Shown piece after piece: positions 24,090 through 39,003 of a DNA stretch of 64,000 nucleotides (positions are counted from its first letter, which is position 1; every line of letters begins with the position of its first letter). The translations under genes and the position numbers were made by a program. The notes beneath the pieces were generated by a model that saw only the letters and a program-made list of their open reading frames with translations, was not told the DNA's origin and did no database searches. This stretch comes from Oxyruncus cristatus. Taxonomy: Eukaryota > Chordata > Aves > Passeriformes > Cotingidae. The stretch lies in NCBI GenBank assembly GCA_013399855.1, contig VXAY01002210.1, forward strand, positions 976-64,975. Direction: 5' to 3'.

Positions 24090-27000
24090 GCCTCCTCAGG
24101 ATGAGCTGAATCCTGACAGACACCACGGACTGAGATGACGGAGGCACCTACTTTAGGTGTCTTACCCACACAAAGGTGTAAACATTCTCTGCCACACAAA
24201 GGTCACAGCTCAGTCCAGTCCATCTTAAAATTACTGATTGTACCCTGAATGTCAGCATTTCAGAAGTGCTTCTACAAATCCATCCCCCAAAAAAATCCTC
24301 AGACTGAGCCTGAGAGCTCGTTGCCACAGTTTAATTGACTCTTGCTGTTTCATAGTGGCTTCAAGCTTGTCCAGGGATGCTTCTCTTCCCAAAAGCATCC
24401 CAAACTGACAATACTTCACCATAAGCGATCCAGTGATTTTAGGGTTATGCGGTGGCAAAATAAACTTATGAAGTGCTTTTACTCATCACTCAAAAAATTT
24501 TCAGGTGGTGTGGCAAATTTCCTGGGGAAGGGTGAGGAGGATGGAATCCCCTTTAATTCCAGTAAAGAACACAGCAATGCATACATGCATTTTAGCAGAC
24601 CTTGCATGCCCAGGGAAAATAGGTGCCTTGTGAGGTAAATTTTTGACCAAAACACAGGTAAGAGCGGCAATACAAAAGCTGAACTTTCAGTCTCTTCCAG
24701 AACAGTTGAACTTGTCTCACCCTGAAGCAGCTCAGATTTCAAACTGAGCTTTCCTATGTGGAAAATACTTTGAAACTCCTTTGTGGCCATAGGAATTCTT
24801 TTCCATGCACCATCTTAACCAGGATTGTGCATCAATTCAATGAGAAAAGCAGCTTTATTTTCTCACACTGTACACATGTGGAGCCGAGGCCTCTCTCAGT
24901 GTAGGAAAAAAATCCCACATATTTCAATAATGTTCACTTTAAAAAAAAAAAAAAAAAGGGAGAAGGGAGGTGAAAGCAAAAAGGTTTTTTTTCCAAACCA
25001 GGAGAACTCCACACATTTTTAAGTAAATCCCATCAGTGCTAAAAGCCCCCAAAATATCCTTCTTATAACTCCTCCTTAAACAGGGAAATGCTTCTGCCAC
25101 TGACTCGTAAAGCATCCAAAGGTGCCACAGAGTTAAGACTCTTGGACTACATCCCAGACCCACCTGAAAATGGGTAATAAGTTGTGATGGAGTCACTGCT
25201 CTACTGCTCTTGACCTTGCAGTGAGACAAGACCAAACATCCAGTAAGGAATCAAACTCCTCACTGAGGTAAGCGATGCAGGAGGCCTGGTTTGGAGAGCA
25301 TGGATTGCTGCCATGGCCAACCAGCCTCCATGGAAAGGACATCAAGGCCCCTTCATGCCACTTAAAGCTCAGTCTCATGGCTTCCAGGCAGCCAACAAGT
25401 GCTACTTGCAGCCTGCACAGCCACTTCTCTTGAGATCACAATAAGACAGGGTCAGGTTGTGAAAAAATGAAAGCTTTTGGTTCTGTTTTTTTTTTCCTTC
25501 TTCTATCATACTTCTCAGAGAGCATTGCCCAGTTATGGATCCTTTCATTTCCAGCCATTTTGGGGAATGTGTTGGGAGATTAACCAGGCATATCACTCAC
25601 AAGAAAAGAGACTGGTTTTCGCTGTCAGTGCTCGACCTGGGCATTTAATTTGCTTTGCCTAAATTAAAAGCCAGTTACCTTCAGTGCCTAATCTTGGAGA
25701 ACCCCCTCATCCCAGCAAACAAACCAGTTGATTTTTCCTGTAACATATAAGTACTTAACATGCTGTTTGTAGCCAAGGACCACTGGAGGAAGCTGCTGGT
25801 ATTCTCTCCTGGCCTTAGCTCCTCATCCCAGCTCCAAACACCTTCTTTCCTTTTGCTCCCTTTCTCTTCCCAGTTAATCCAGGGTCAGTTGCATTCAGCC
25901 AACTGCATTTTATGGACATTTATGTTTCAGTTGTCTCAGGACACCCAGCCCTGAGCACAGGTCACACAGGGATTTGTGCTGCCTCTGGGAAGAACTTAGA
26001 CCAAGATCATCCACAGTTTGGTCTCGTATACACCCTGCTCACCTCAGCAGCGAGTCTGTCTCTCTGACTGGAGCTGGCATTCCACTGGGGATGAACTCTC
26101 CCAAATTCAGTCACCACAGATATAACCCTTATTCTGAGTGACTCAGCTCTCAAAAGGAGAGAAAGCATTGCAGAAAAGGGAATAGCCCAGTTTGACACTC
26201 AGAAACCTGCCCTCATCTGATGCCTTTGTGAGCCCTGTGCTCAAGAGGCAGAAAGTCTGGGTGAATTTGAAAAGGAATCAGGTAACATTGGTTTTATTGT
26301 GTTTTGGCAGGACCCTGCAGCCAGGTAAGCAAGAACACAAACCATAGCAGCTGAATGTCCTGTGTGGCAGGATCACCATTAATCCCTATTCCCTAATACT
26401 CTGCCTCCCCTCATCTGCCTAACAGCCTCATTTTAGGCAGAGTAAGAGTCACTTAATAAGAAAGTAGGAACTGTGGCAATTTTACTATTTAGATATCCAC
26501 AAACATCATCGTTTCCCTAATAGCCAAGGCTATAAACCGACCAAATGTTCACTCCCTGCTCCCATCTCCCAAGTTAGAAGGTGTTCAAGGAGAACCATGC
26601 ATCAGCCTCTGAAGGAAAGGGGTCAAGTGGCAAAGGAGGAAGATTAAGCCATGATTTGCAGCTGGGGAAGCAGAAAACGCTGCCCCAGAGGTCTCACCTG
26701 AAGAGCTGACCCCCCTGAACAGAGATATATCAGCACTGCCAGCTCTGTGATTCATGGGGTGCTGCTTTCTGCTGGTGCAGCTCTCAGGAGAGATTCCTGT
26801 AGAGCACTCAAGGCTGTTTGCCTGGAAAAGGGGGCAGTGGAAGGACACCTCAGTTTTAGGAGAGGACTGAGGGGAAGAGAGCTGCCGGTCCTCCTCTGCA
26901 GAGCACCCTGGAACTGTCTGTTCTGGAGATACAACAAATCAAACGGGAAGAACCAGGAGAGACCTACTGGAGAACAGGGAGAAGGGATGAAACAGGAGGC

Positions 27001-28020
27001 AGCTGGAGGAATTCTGGGGCTGATAAGAGGGGTAGGCAAGCATGGTTAAAATAAAAATAAGCTGCACTCAACTACCTGGACAATTAATGGTAATTCTGAG
27101 ATCAAAAATAATTAGTGCAATTAGTGCCTTATTAGTGCCGATTTATGTAACTCCTCAGGAAAGAAGGAAATTATCCAGCCATGGTTTCGGAGTGCTCTGA
27201 AGAGTCAAGGAATTGATTCTTAAATTAAAAAAAAAGAAAAGAGTAATTTAGGAGAGCAAACATAATAGCTGTGTGATACAAGGCTTTCCTGGGCTAAGGA
27301 TCTCCAGTGATTAAGGTGGTTTGTGCTGCAAATAATTTTGTCCATGTAAACATCTTTCCTGACTACATCAATCTCCAAAGACTGACTCTGTACTCCTACA
27401 TCCTCTCCAACCTCCTAAATTTACTTTCAAATCTTCTGACTATTATTACTATTACTATTTTTAATCCTCTGGTTTGCAAAACTAGACTAGATGTGAATTA
27501 GGGCAGATCTGATGCCCTGAGGAAACTGATGGAGAGAGAAGGAGAGAGACTGGAAACCAGTCTGAGAGTTTATATTGCACAGAGAAGGTCAATCAGGTCC
27601 ATCAGGCAAATTACAGTTGTATAAAGGCAATATAAAGAAATAAACCCCAAATTCCCCTTTCTTCACAGCCAAATCTCAGCAGGAACTTCAGTCATATACA
27701 GGAAATCGGAGCCACATCCTAAACACTTGATTTTTGCCTGCAGGCTGCATTAAGGGAGGCATCTTTAATAAATTGGGCAACGTTTGGAAGAGCCATTTTA
27801 ATTCTCTAATTAGCATGCGTGCAATGAAAGCCAACTGTGCGTGTTTGTGTGTACACAGCTCTGGGAGAGGGGGCTTAATGAGCTGGAGCTCCTGCAACTG
27901 CAACTGAAGTTTCGTTTTGTCAGTGTTGTGAGGCTGGGATGCAGCTTTCAACCCCACAACACGCTTTTGCACCTATAAAATATCCTCTTCCTCGTTCTTT
28001 CTTTTTTTTTTTTTATGGAG
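24090..28020. other. Repeat-poor intronic stretch with TAAT clusters
   Basis: About 3.9 kb with no recognised transposon. It contains homeodomain-type TAAT/ATTA clusters at 27080-27140 and 27795-27850. No exon of TSNARE1 downstream of exon B was found here. Confidence 0.55.
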
Positions 28021-28318
28021 TCATAGAATGATTTTGGCTGGAAGGGACCTGAAAGATCACCCAGTTCCAACCCCCTGCCGTGGGCAGGGACAGCTTTCAC
28101 TATCCCAGGTTGCTCCAAGCCCTGTCCAACCTGGCCTTGGACACTTTCAGGGATCCAGGGGCAGCCACAGCTTCTCTGGGCAACCTGTGCCAGGCCCTCC
28201 TCACCATCCCAGGGAAACATTTCTTCCTAATATCCAGTCTAAATCTACTGTCTTTCAGTTTAAAGTCATTCCCCTTTGTGCCATCTCTATGTGCCCTTGT
28301 CAAAAGTCTCTTTTTCTC
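28021..28318 (-). mobile_element. CR1 3' fragment, about 300 bp
   Basis: A tail at tcatagaatgattttggctg directly follows a 12-base T run at 28003. The fragment ends near tctctttttctctttcgtc. Confidence 0.9.
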
Positions 28319-28385
28319 TTTCGTCTTTATGGACTTTGGCAAAGTGGAAGAGGGGCAAAAGAAAAGGAAAAGCTACGCAAACATG

Positions 28386-28612
28386 TGTTGTGGTTTAGCT
28401 CCAGCCAGAAACTAAACCTCACAGAGCCACTCACTCCCTCCCCACTCACTGGTGGGGTGAGGAGCAGGAAAGGCCTTGACTCCGTGTAATCACTGCTCTG
28501 CAACAACCAGAACATCCCTGGGTTATCCAAACTGCTTTTATCCCAAATCCAAAACAGCCTCCTACTCACCACTATGAGGAAAATCAACTCCATCCCAGCC
28601 AAAACCACAGCA
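28386..28612 (-). mobile_element. Short LTR-type element, internally deleted
   Basis: On the minus strand it begins TGCTGTGGTTTTGGCTGGGA and ends GCTAAACCACAACA, matching from memory the two ends of a common avian ERV LTR. At 227 bp it is much shorter than that family usually is, so most of the middle appears deleted. I see no target-site duplication at the two ends (acatg against tccta). It sits about 65 bp from the 5' end of the CR1 copy at 28021. Confidence 0.6.
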
Positions 28613-28991
28613 TCCTACTCTGGCTTCACTTTAAAAACAAATAACCCCCCCCCTCAACAACAACAAAAAAAAGACAACAAAAAATAACAACACAGACAGA
28701 CCCACAGAGAGCTCTTTCACTGTGGGTCATCTTTATCTACCACCATTCTCTGCAACCAGCACAAGCAAAGCTTTATAGGATCAATACACATCCTACCACC
28801 ATTAATCACCAACAGAAATAAAAAAAAANNNNNNNNNNNNNNNNNNNNNNNNNNNNNNNNNNNNNNAAGTGAACCTGACAAAAAATGCCCAGATATAATA
28901 AAAGGGCTGAAGAAAAGGTGAGGATAGATGAGGGAAAAAAATGAAAAGGCTGGGACAAAGAAAGATCTGCAGCAATTTAAAATAAACTCAC
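28613..28991. other. Intron immediately 3' of exon B, with gap
   Basis: A CAA-rich patch at about 28640-28690, the N gap, then unique sequence up to the exon B donor. Confidence 0.6.
28829..28866. other. Assembly gap (38 N)
   Basis: A run of 38 N beginning just after an eight-base A run. The size may be nominal. It is in the intron 3' of TSNARE1 exon B, so it does not interrupt coding sequence seen here. Confidence 1.
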
Positions 28992-29061
28992 AGTGCATCC
29001 TGCAGCTCTTGAGTATCGTTTGAGGTCCCCAGAGATCGAAGACTTCTTTCCAGAGAGGTCA
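28992..29061 (-). CDS. TSNARE1: TSNARE1 internal exon (exon B)
   Basis: This 70-bp coding exon encodes part of the N-terminal syntaxin-like helical region of TSNARE1, a t-SNARE-domain protein of the syntaxin family inferred to act in vesicle fusion. Read on the minus strand, it follows an acceptor ending in gttgacag and is followed by the donor gtgagttt. The frame is 2 bases plus 22 codons plus 2 bases. With the G supplied by the upstream exon it reads VTSLERSLRSLG, then TSNDTQELQDAL. From memory this closely matches human TSNARE1, which has VTSLERSLQSLGT followed by DTQELRD; the paralogues STX7 and STX12 are clearly further away. Splice phase joins perfectly to the exon at 36013-36090 across a 6,951-bp intron. 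The next exon, expected to begin with the last base of a Leu codon and continue into the AQQETNKTI-like helix, was not found to the left and is probably outside the window. A 38-base assembly gap lies 125 bp beyond the donor. Confidence 0.9.
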
Positions 29062-31190
29062 CTGTCAACAGCAGAGAAAGAAAAGATAAAGAAGCAGGAC
29101 ACTTTTCCAGAGGAAAAAAATACTAGATTTTAGTTCAGTTGCTTGTCTGTTAATTTTATCTTGTTTTTTGAAAAATACAATGAAGTAACCCATGAGACAG
29201 AGGGGACAACATCCAGCCATTACCCCAGAATGGATAAACTGAGTTCCTTGGATGCATAAATTGTGAATCCATGAATCTGTGCCATGAGATGATGGGATAT
29301 GACCCCTTGTAACAGCAAGAAAACCTCCATCCCATGGACCGTGCACGGATCTCTGACTCTTCCAGCTTTGGGATGGCACAGAGCTGTGCATGGAGCATCT
29401 CCAGCTGGAAAAGTGCCCCCAGTGAAGACTCAAGAAATCACATAATACCTGTTTATTGCGCTGAATAAAAATTAGGAGGCAGAACATCGATGTTCACTCC
29501 AATATCTTCCTCAAGACCTTAACACTCAAAATCTTCTCTGTTCCTATTTTCTTTTCTATTTCTATTCTAAAATGGGGCCCTTTGCTGGGATCATCTCCTG
29601 TGTTTGAGCTGCAGAAAAACTCAGGTTTTTCCATCAGGAGAGGAGGATACTCTACCCTAAGGACACCGGGAAGGTGGAAATATAGTTTGCTTTACTTTTA
29701 ACAACTTCAGATTTAAGATATATATTTATGTGTGTGTGTATATAAAAGTATCAGAAAACCAGGAGCACAGTTGTCTTTTTACACCCTTGAATTTCACTGT
29801 CTCAAATTCACTTTCAAATTAAAACCAGGTCACTACTTTTGGACTTAGCACAGCAAGTATGAAAAGCATTTGAAGATTTTCCACAATGAAACATGTTAAA
29901 CAAATTACATTCTTGATATTTACATGTGGGATTTTTCTCAGGACACTCCCAGTTGTAAAAACTCATCACCCGTTATCAGTCACGCTTCAATATTTAAGGA
30001 AAGAAAGAAGAGCAGATTAGAAACATGGCTCAATTATTTCTGCAGAAATTTAGGAAATCCTCTGTTTTAATGACTCTGCAGACTTGGACTTGGCCTATAA
30101 CTTTGAACAAGTCACTTAATTATACTTCCACTGACAGACAAAATCCTCTCTTCTCTTTTGGGCTCCACTGGCTTGACATAAAAAGTCACTAAATAGCACA
30201 ATAAGTAACTGATGTGTCTGGACAACATGAATATTCAAACAAACCTTGAACACAACCATCTATTTCTACCCCAACTGCTACAACTCCATAACAGATTTTA
30301 GTGCAGAGTTTGGAGATTCAGTGAGATAAAGCCTGAAGGAATTGTCTAAAACTGAGCTAATAATTATTCTTCTTTGCAGGAAGCACAATGTTTTAAAGAA
30401 TAAATTGGAATTTTTCACTAATAACCCTTTGCTTCTGTAGAAGAACAGATCTGATCCTGCAGAGATCTCATGGATATTATAATTCCTTCTCTTCCCCTCT
30501 CTGCAATCCTAAAAACCCAGTCTCCCATGCAGTCTATTTGCCCTCCATTTCAAACACAAAATTTTGCATCAACTAAAAATACTTCTGGGCCCATCAACCG
30601 CGGGGAACAAAGCAGAGTGTGGTCCTTGGAGAATGGACAGCCAGTCAAGGTAAAGAAAGGATTTGTGAGGACATTGAGTTTGTAAGAACTTTTTAATGTC
30701 ATGTGTGCAACTCCAGAAGGAAAAACAGCAGCTGGAACATCCATGAACCTCCCCAGCCTGACCTGCAAAAATCAGGACAATTCAAAGTGAGCTTTGCTAC
30801 TGCCCGCTTTGGAAAAGATTGGAGCAGGAAGCAGTTTTCCTACTGTAAAACACTATTCAAAACTTCACACACGTGCCATCTTACACTGAGGCAAATCCAC
30901 GAGCTATCAGATTCGTTGAGGATTTTGGAAAACTCACGTAAAAGGAAAAGAATTTGAGACATGAATGCAAGAGATGAGGAAAGCACTTGTCAGTCAGGTG
31001 AGAAAATGACTCAGGTTTAAGTCCCCATCCAATAATTTTACCCAATATTCCAATTTGAACATATTATTTATACGCTTACATAAAGGTCAGTCATACCAAA
31101 ATGACAAGATGGGCTCTTTGGAGCAGCCAAAGGTCACCATTTGATGAAGCTTTTACCTGGAAAATAGCGGGACTAAGACTCCTGAATCTC

Positions 31191-31779
31191 AGGAAAACCA
31201 CCCATGGCCTGGGCTGCGTCAAAACGGGAGTGGCCAGTGGATCAAGGGAGGTGATTCTCCCCCTCCACTCTCCTGCCAGGAACCCCCACCTGGAACACTG
31301 TGACCACCTCTGGGACCTGTTGGAGCAAGACCAGAGGTGGCAACGAAGATGCTCAGAGGGCTGGAGCCCCTGTCCTATGGAGACAGGCTGAGGGAGCTGG
31401 GGTTGCTCAGTCTGGAGAAAAGAAGGCTCCAGGGAGACCTTGGAGCCCCTTCCAATGCCTTAAGGGCTCCAAGAGAGACGGAGAGAGTCTTTTTGTCACG
31501 GTCTGCAGTGATAGGACCAGGGGTAATAGCTTAGATGAAGGGGTAAGGGCATGTTTAAATCAGATTTCAGGAATAAATTCTTGGCTAGGAGGGTGGTGAT
31601 TGGAACAGGTTGCCCAGAGAAGCTGTGGCTGCCCCATCCCTGGAAGTGTCTGAGGCCATGCTGGATGGGGATTTGAGCATCCTGGTTTAGTGCAAGGTGT
31701 CCCTGTCCATGGCAGGGGAGTTGAAGCAAGATGATGTTTAAGGTCCTTTCCAACCCAAGCCATTCTATGATTCTGCGAT
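31191..31779 (+). mobile_element. CR1 LINE fragment, about 590 bp, plus strand
   Basis: It runs from ggcctgggctgcgtcaaaac to gccattctatgattctgcg and lies antisense in the TSNARE1 intron. It is closely related in extent to the copy at 23491. Confidence 0.92.
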
Positions 31780-32587
31780 TAAGTCTGAGCTATTTTGGGC
31801 CAAATCTGCTTTGACCACGAATCACCTTACGAAAATCTGTGCAGTTCCTGTGCTGGATGTGGAAAATCCCTCTCAATTTACCAGTTCTGACCATGTGAGC
31901 AGAAGCTCTACCCGAGAAGCAAAACATCAGGCTGTGCTGGGGAGATGCTGTGAAGCCACTGTTAAAACAAGTACCTTGTTTTAAAAGCCTTGTGCTCTTC
32001 ATTTTTAACAGGCACACGCTGGTCCTGCAGGATGAGGCACATCCACAAGGGATCACTGCTGTTGGAGCTGCGCTGATTTACAGAACCTGAGAGTTTCAAT
32101 CCTTAAATCAATGGGGGATAAGAAACCATTGAGAGATGGCAACGGGGACTCCATCACACCTGAGCTCAGCCTTTAAGATCAAGGTAATGGGACTGTGCAT
32201 GGCACCAACCTGTTATGTGCAGTCATTAATGAGCAAGTAGCAGGAATTAGAGAGGGAAGAGACTCATTAGAGCACTCGGGTTCTCCATCTGGCCAGAACA
32301 GGTCTGATTCCTTCACTATATCCTCCACTGACAAGGCAGGATGCACCAAAGCAACCCCATTTAGGGGTGTTATTTATTTTACTTATTTATAAGACACTTA
32401 CCGAGAGGCAGCTAAAAGCTGTACACTGAACAAAATGCAAAACCTTGATAAAAATATGCAGGAAAAAAAAAAAGCCATAAATAAGGCAGATTCAGCCAGT
32501 ATTTGGGCTTCTTTTTGTGTCCTGATAGGAAAAAATCAACTAAATTAGATAACCTATGAAAATTGCAAAAGTGAAAGCGCTATCAAA

Positions 32588-32683
32588 CAACCTGATCTAG
32601 TGGAACGTGGCAGGGGGGCTGGAACTAGATGATCTTTAAGTTCCCTTCCAACCCAAACCATTCTATGACCCTGTGATTCTATG
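32588..32683 (+). mobile_element. CR1 3' end, about 95 bp
   Basis: It contains ctggaactagatgatcttta and tctatgaccctgtgattcta. Only the last part of the CR1 3' UTR is present. Confidence 0.88.
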
Positions 32684-32943
32684 AACCTTCCCTATGGTCA
32701 ACAGGGACAGCCCCAAAAGATTTAGAGAAAGAAACCAGATGCAAAGAATAGGAAAAAAATCTCCCTCTACCCCTTCACACTTCTGTAAGAGGTGGCATTA
32801 AAAAATGTCTATAAAGCTCATGACCTGGCAGGAGAGTGATCCAGTAGCACATAAACAGAACCAGCTGTCCTGTCTAAGATTTTTATTCAACACATGAGGA
32901 AGATTTCCATTTTCACTGCAGAAAAAGAGAACAGGAATCATTT

Positions 32944-33129
32944 ATGTGTGAGACCAGCCCCGACCAGCTCAGCGCTGTAAAAATCCCTGTTGGTGAGGAG
33001 GCAAGTCCTGAAGTGTCCAAAAAGGGTTTAAATCACCTCAAAGGCTCGGAACTCCGTAAGAAAAGAATAAGGAGAGCAAAGAGGCACAAAGCACACGGTG
33101 TTTATTACCTGTGCAGTGTTACTCAATAA
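32944..33129 (+). other. Short open reading frame of unknown meaning
   Basis: A 61-codon open frame from ATG to TAA. Its C-terminal half is basic (LRKKRIRRAKRHKAHG) and its stop overlaps an AATAAA hexamer. I recognise no family, and it lies antisense within the TSNARE1 intron. It is listed because its composition is less random than the other small frames; it is most likely fortuitous. Confidence 0.1.
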
Positions 33130-33290
33130 AATTCAATGGTGCTTTAAAATCCAGGTACAAAGTTGACTTCTTGTTTCATTAAAAACAGTCATTCCCCAAA
33201 GGCAGAAAAAATATTGCTGAGATTGCCCACAGCCTGGAATTTTTGGAATCTAAACAGCAGAGGCATAACAGGGGCAACTTGGGACATCTT

Positions 33291-33440
33291 GGAACAACCT
33301 GATCCAGGGAAGGGGTGGAGTCACAGTCCCTGGAAGTGTTTGGAAATGGGTCAACATGGTTTAGTGGGTTGTCTTTGGTTCAGCCAAAGACTTGGTGATC
33401 TTGGAGGTCTTTTTCAACCTTCATGATTCTATGATTCCAC
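33291..33440 (+). mobile_element. CR1 3' fragment, about 150 bp
   Basis: It contains ggtggagtcacagtccctgg and tcatgattctatgattccac. It belongs to the older CR1 type with the gacttggtgatcttggaggt tail. Confidence 0.88.
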
Positions 33441-36118
<2,678 letters not shown>

Positions 36119-36469
36119 TTAATACTGGAGGCCACTGATCACTTTGAAAAGGGGATGGGCCTTTGAAGGGGGGTGCAGGTTCCTCCTTGCTGCAGAAGTT
36201 TGGCCCAGGGAGGGTGGTTTGCTGTAGTTTTACACAGTGTCTGACTGTGCGACTTGCACTGGACTGGCCAATCAGCCCCTCAGGACAGTGAAGATGCTGC
36301 TGCAACACGGTGGATGAGGAAGATTCAGACAGCATTTTAGGAATTATTAGCGACCGGAAGCTCAGTTATCAAGCGGGAATATCAGAACCCCAACTGAAGG
36401 AGAAACCACAATCACAACATCACTTAACCACCACTTTCCAGAGCAGGAGGGCACGTGAGCAGCTCCTAC

Positions 36470-36518
36470 CTTCATAAAAAGGAAGGAAGCAGCAAGCAGA
36501 GTGCAACTGCTCCATGGG
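36470..36518 (-). CDS. Candidate upstream or alternative TSNARE1 exon
   Basis: On the minus strand a 49-bp segment lies between an acceptor-like aaaagttttcag and a donor-like gtaggagc. It contains 16 open codons (PMEQLHSACCFLPFYE) and ends with a single G. That G plus the CC that opens the exon at 36013 gives an Ala codon and leads in frame into TQIDPSEL, across an intron of 379 bp. It contains an internal ATG with G at +4, so it could serve as an alternative first coding exon, though it has a splice-acceptor-like boundary rather than an obvious promoter. I do not recognise the peptide, and it does not resemble the human residues just before TQVDP. The polypyrimidine tract is weak. A phase match would occur by chance one time in three, so this remains a candidate only. 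Confidence 0.3.
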
Positions 36519-36775
36519 CTGAAAACTTTTGGGACTTCTAACCCTCAACATATGCTCCTCTTCTTCCTATTTCTTCCTGATAGCCCAAATGCAAGGGAGT
36601 GCCAGGAATTGCTATTGCTACTGCGGTTTGGTTTTGGTTTGGTTTGTTTTTTTTTTTTTTTAAAGCTTCATTTCATCATTTCCCAACTTTAACCCCCCTG
36701 AAACTATCCCAAGCTTCTCCACAGCTTCATCATCTGCTGCCAAGGAGAGATGTGAGGTTGGTCTGAGCTGTGCTA

Positions 36776-36997
36776 TAGAATCATAGACTCACAGAATGGT
36801 TTGGGTTGGAAGGGCCCATTTAGTTCCAATCCTCCAACCCCCCTGCCATGGGCAGGGACACCTTCCATGAGCCCAGGTTACTCTGAGCCCCATCCAGCCT
36901 GGCCTTCAACACTTCCAGGGATGGGCGTCTACAGCTTCTCTGGGAAACCTGTGCAAGGGCCTCACCACCCTTATAGTAAAGAATTTCTTCCTAAGGC
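36776..36997 (-). mobile_element. CR1 3' fragment, about 220 bp
   Basis: It begins tagaatcatagactcacaga and includes a small expansion giving ttccaatcctccaacccccc. It lies about 260 bp upstream of the candidate exon at 36470. Confidence 0.9.
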
Positions 36998-38633
36998 CAT
37001 TAATCACGGCCATTTTACAGAGAAATCACTTAAAGAAGGTTTAAACTGGTAGCTTTACAGATGGCTTAGCCCTATTCTGTTGCCCAGCTGTGTCAGCTTT
37101 TACAGGTTTCCCAGAAGCTGCTCTACCTGAAACTTTGGTCATATCCAAAAGCACCCCGGGGCTTGTAGACCCGACACACTGCAGTGCATTCAAACAGCCC
37201 CTGCCACCAGCAAGATGCTCCTCTGAGACAAAGCATTACAGACACTCAAGCAGGAGCTATGATTCACATCTTCAACTTTTATAACACGCTCTGCATCCCT
37301 CAACCAGATTTCCCTAAGCTGTTAAAAAACAACACGCCCAACCTGTGCTTGGAAGAGCAGGAAGTCAGTGATGGAGCAAGGCAAAAAAACAGGAAAATTC
37401 AGTAAAATGAGAGCCCCACTCAGGTTAGTCCTGAGGATGCGTCTCCTGGCACTTGAGGACAAGCTCCACATCCAGAGGCCAGATTTTCCACTGCTTCTCA
37501 CACTCATGTGAGAGGGTTCAGCCCTGGAACAGCTGTAAATAAAGTCATGGATCAGCCTCTCAGGTTGACACAAATCCAGGGTATTAAATGGTGTTTAATC
37601 CAAATGCACAGGGGCTCATTGCTAGAGATTTTCCCATTCTTCTCTTCCTGCAGTTCCTCCTAAATCAACCGTCCCAGAAACTCCTTTCCCTTGCTTTATA
37701 GAGTCTGTACAACACCAGAAATGAGCTGGAGCTCCCCTATCCCCTGGGAATTTCACTTGTTACCAACAAGATCCAGCTCTCATTAAGCCACTGGCAAAAA
37801 GAGCAGCACAGGATGAGATTTTTACATTTTTACATCCAGTGATGACCCCCATTTCAGGAGGTTTTCCTTGGATTTTCAGGGTGCTGACATGCCCCAGGTT
37901 AGTAATATGGGAAGATAAGCAGCCAGGACATGACAGTTGCACGTGCTGAGAGGGCTGGGCCACACATTTTGTGACAGGGATTGTTTTGGATAGGTGGCAG
38001 GTAATTTTGGTTGGGTTTTTTTGGGGGGAGGGGTGTTTATACCTCTTTATTTCCATTCTTTCCTTAGAAACATAGGATTTGCCTTAACAGATTTTTAGCC
38101 TGGCCCAGTGATCCTGGCTCTCTGTGCACTCAGGTGTTGAACAAAGCCCCAGATGAACCATGAGAACCAAGCCAAGAGTTGGAAACTCCTTCAAATCATC
38201 AATCATTACATTAAACCTCCCAAAATAATGAACACTGCAGACTTCAATGTGTTTCCACACGGGGACACTCCTGCAGAATCACATCATCCACTGGTGTGGA
38301 GACATTCACCAAAACTACCCCAAAAGTAAAGATGAAATATCCCAAATGTCGCAAAGAGCTGGAGAAGCACCAATTTCATTCCAAGGACTGCCACTTTTAT
38401 TCCAAGGAATGCACACCTGCATTTTGGAGTCCCTGTGACATCGTGAGAAAGAAACACTGAGTAACACCACGAGTCCAGAGTTGTTCCATGAAGTTAAAAA
38501 CTACCCAGAAATTCAGGTGCTAATTTGGGAGGGTGAGATTTTTTTTAATTTATTGGTGGAACACCATTTTTCTCACCCTGTACCTCATTTCCCTAATGGA
38601 AAGGAGGGAAAATGCAGCAGGACAATGTATGAG
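36998..38633. other. Intronic sequence, no gene seen
   Basis: Unique-looking sequence up to the rearranged LTR. No recognised exon. Confidence 0.6.
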
Positions 38634-38988
38634 GATCATACTCAAGACATGAAGTGATTACAGCCCTCATTCTCTGTCCCATCATCACCGAAGAGGAGGA
38701 CGTAGAGAAAATCTGGAGTGAAGTTGAGCCTGGGGAGAAGAGAGGGGTGAATGTGTTTTAAGATAATTTCTCATTATCCTGCACTGTGTTTCGATTGGTA
38801 ATAAATTCAATTTCTTTCCCCAAGTCAAGTCTGTTTTGCCTGTGACAGTAACTGCTGAGTCACTTTCCCTGTTCTTATCTTGATCCATGAATCTTTTGTC
38901 ATATTTTCTCCTCCTGCCTGGCTGAGGAGGGGAGTGACAGAGCAGCTTTGGTGGGCACCTGCTATCCAGTCATGGTCAGAGCACCACA
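38634..38988 (+). mobile_element. 3' half of an avian ERV LTR, plus orientation
   Basis: This carries the recognisable 3' part of a widespread avian LTR: gtgaagttgagcctggggag, a tgttttaaga stretch, ggtaataaattcaatttc (polyadenylation signal) and the terminal ggtgggcacct...accaca. It lies in the same orientation as the LTR at 60150-60871, with which it can be aligned by eye. It is followed after about 15 bp by the other half of the same LTR type in the opposite orientation. Confidence 0.75.
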
Positions 38989-39003
38989 CTTGCCTTTCCC
39001 AGC

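Noticed and set aside
1..28900. Search for the next TSNARE1 exon (AQQETNKTI-like helix) to the left of exon B
   Set aside because: I found no segment with the right frame and splice sites. The exon is probably beyond the left edge; a short or diverged exon could have been missed by eye.
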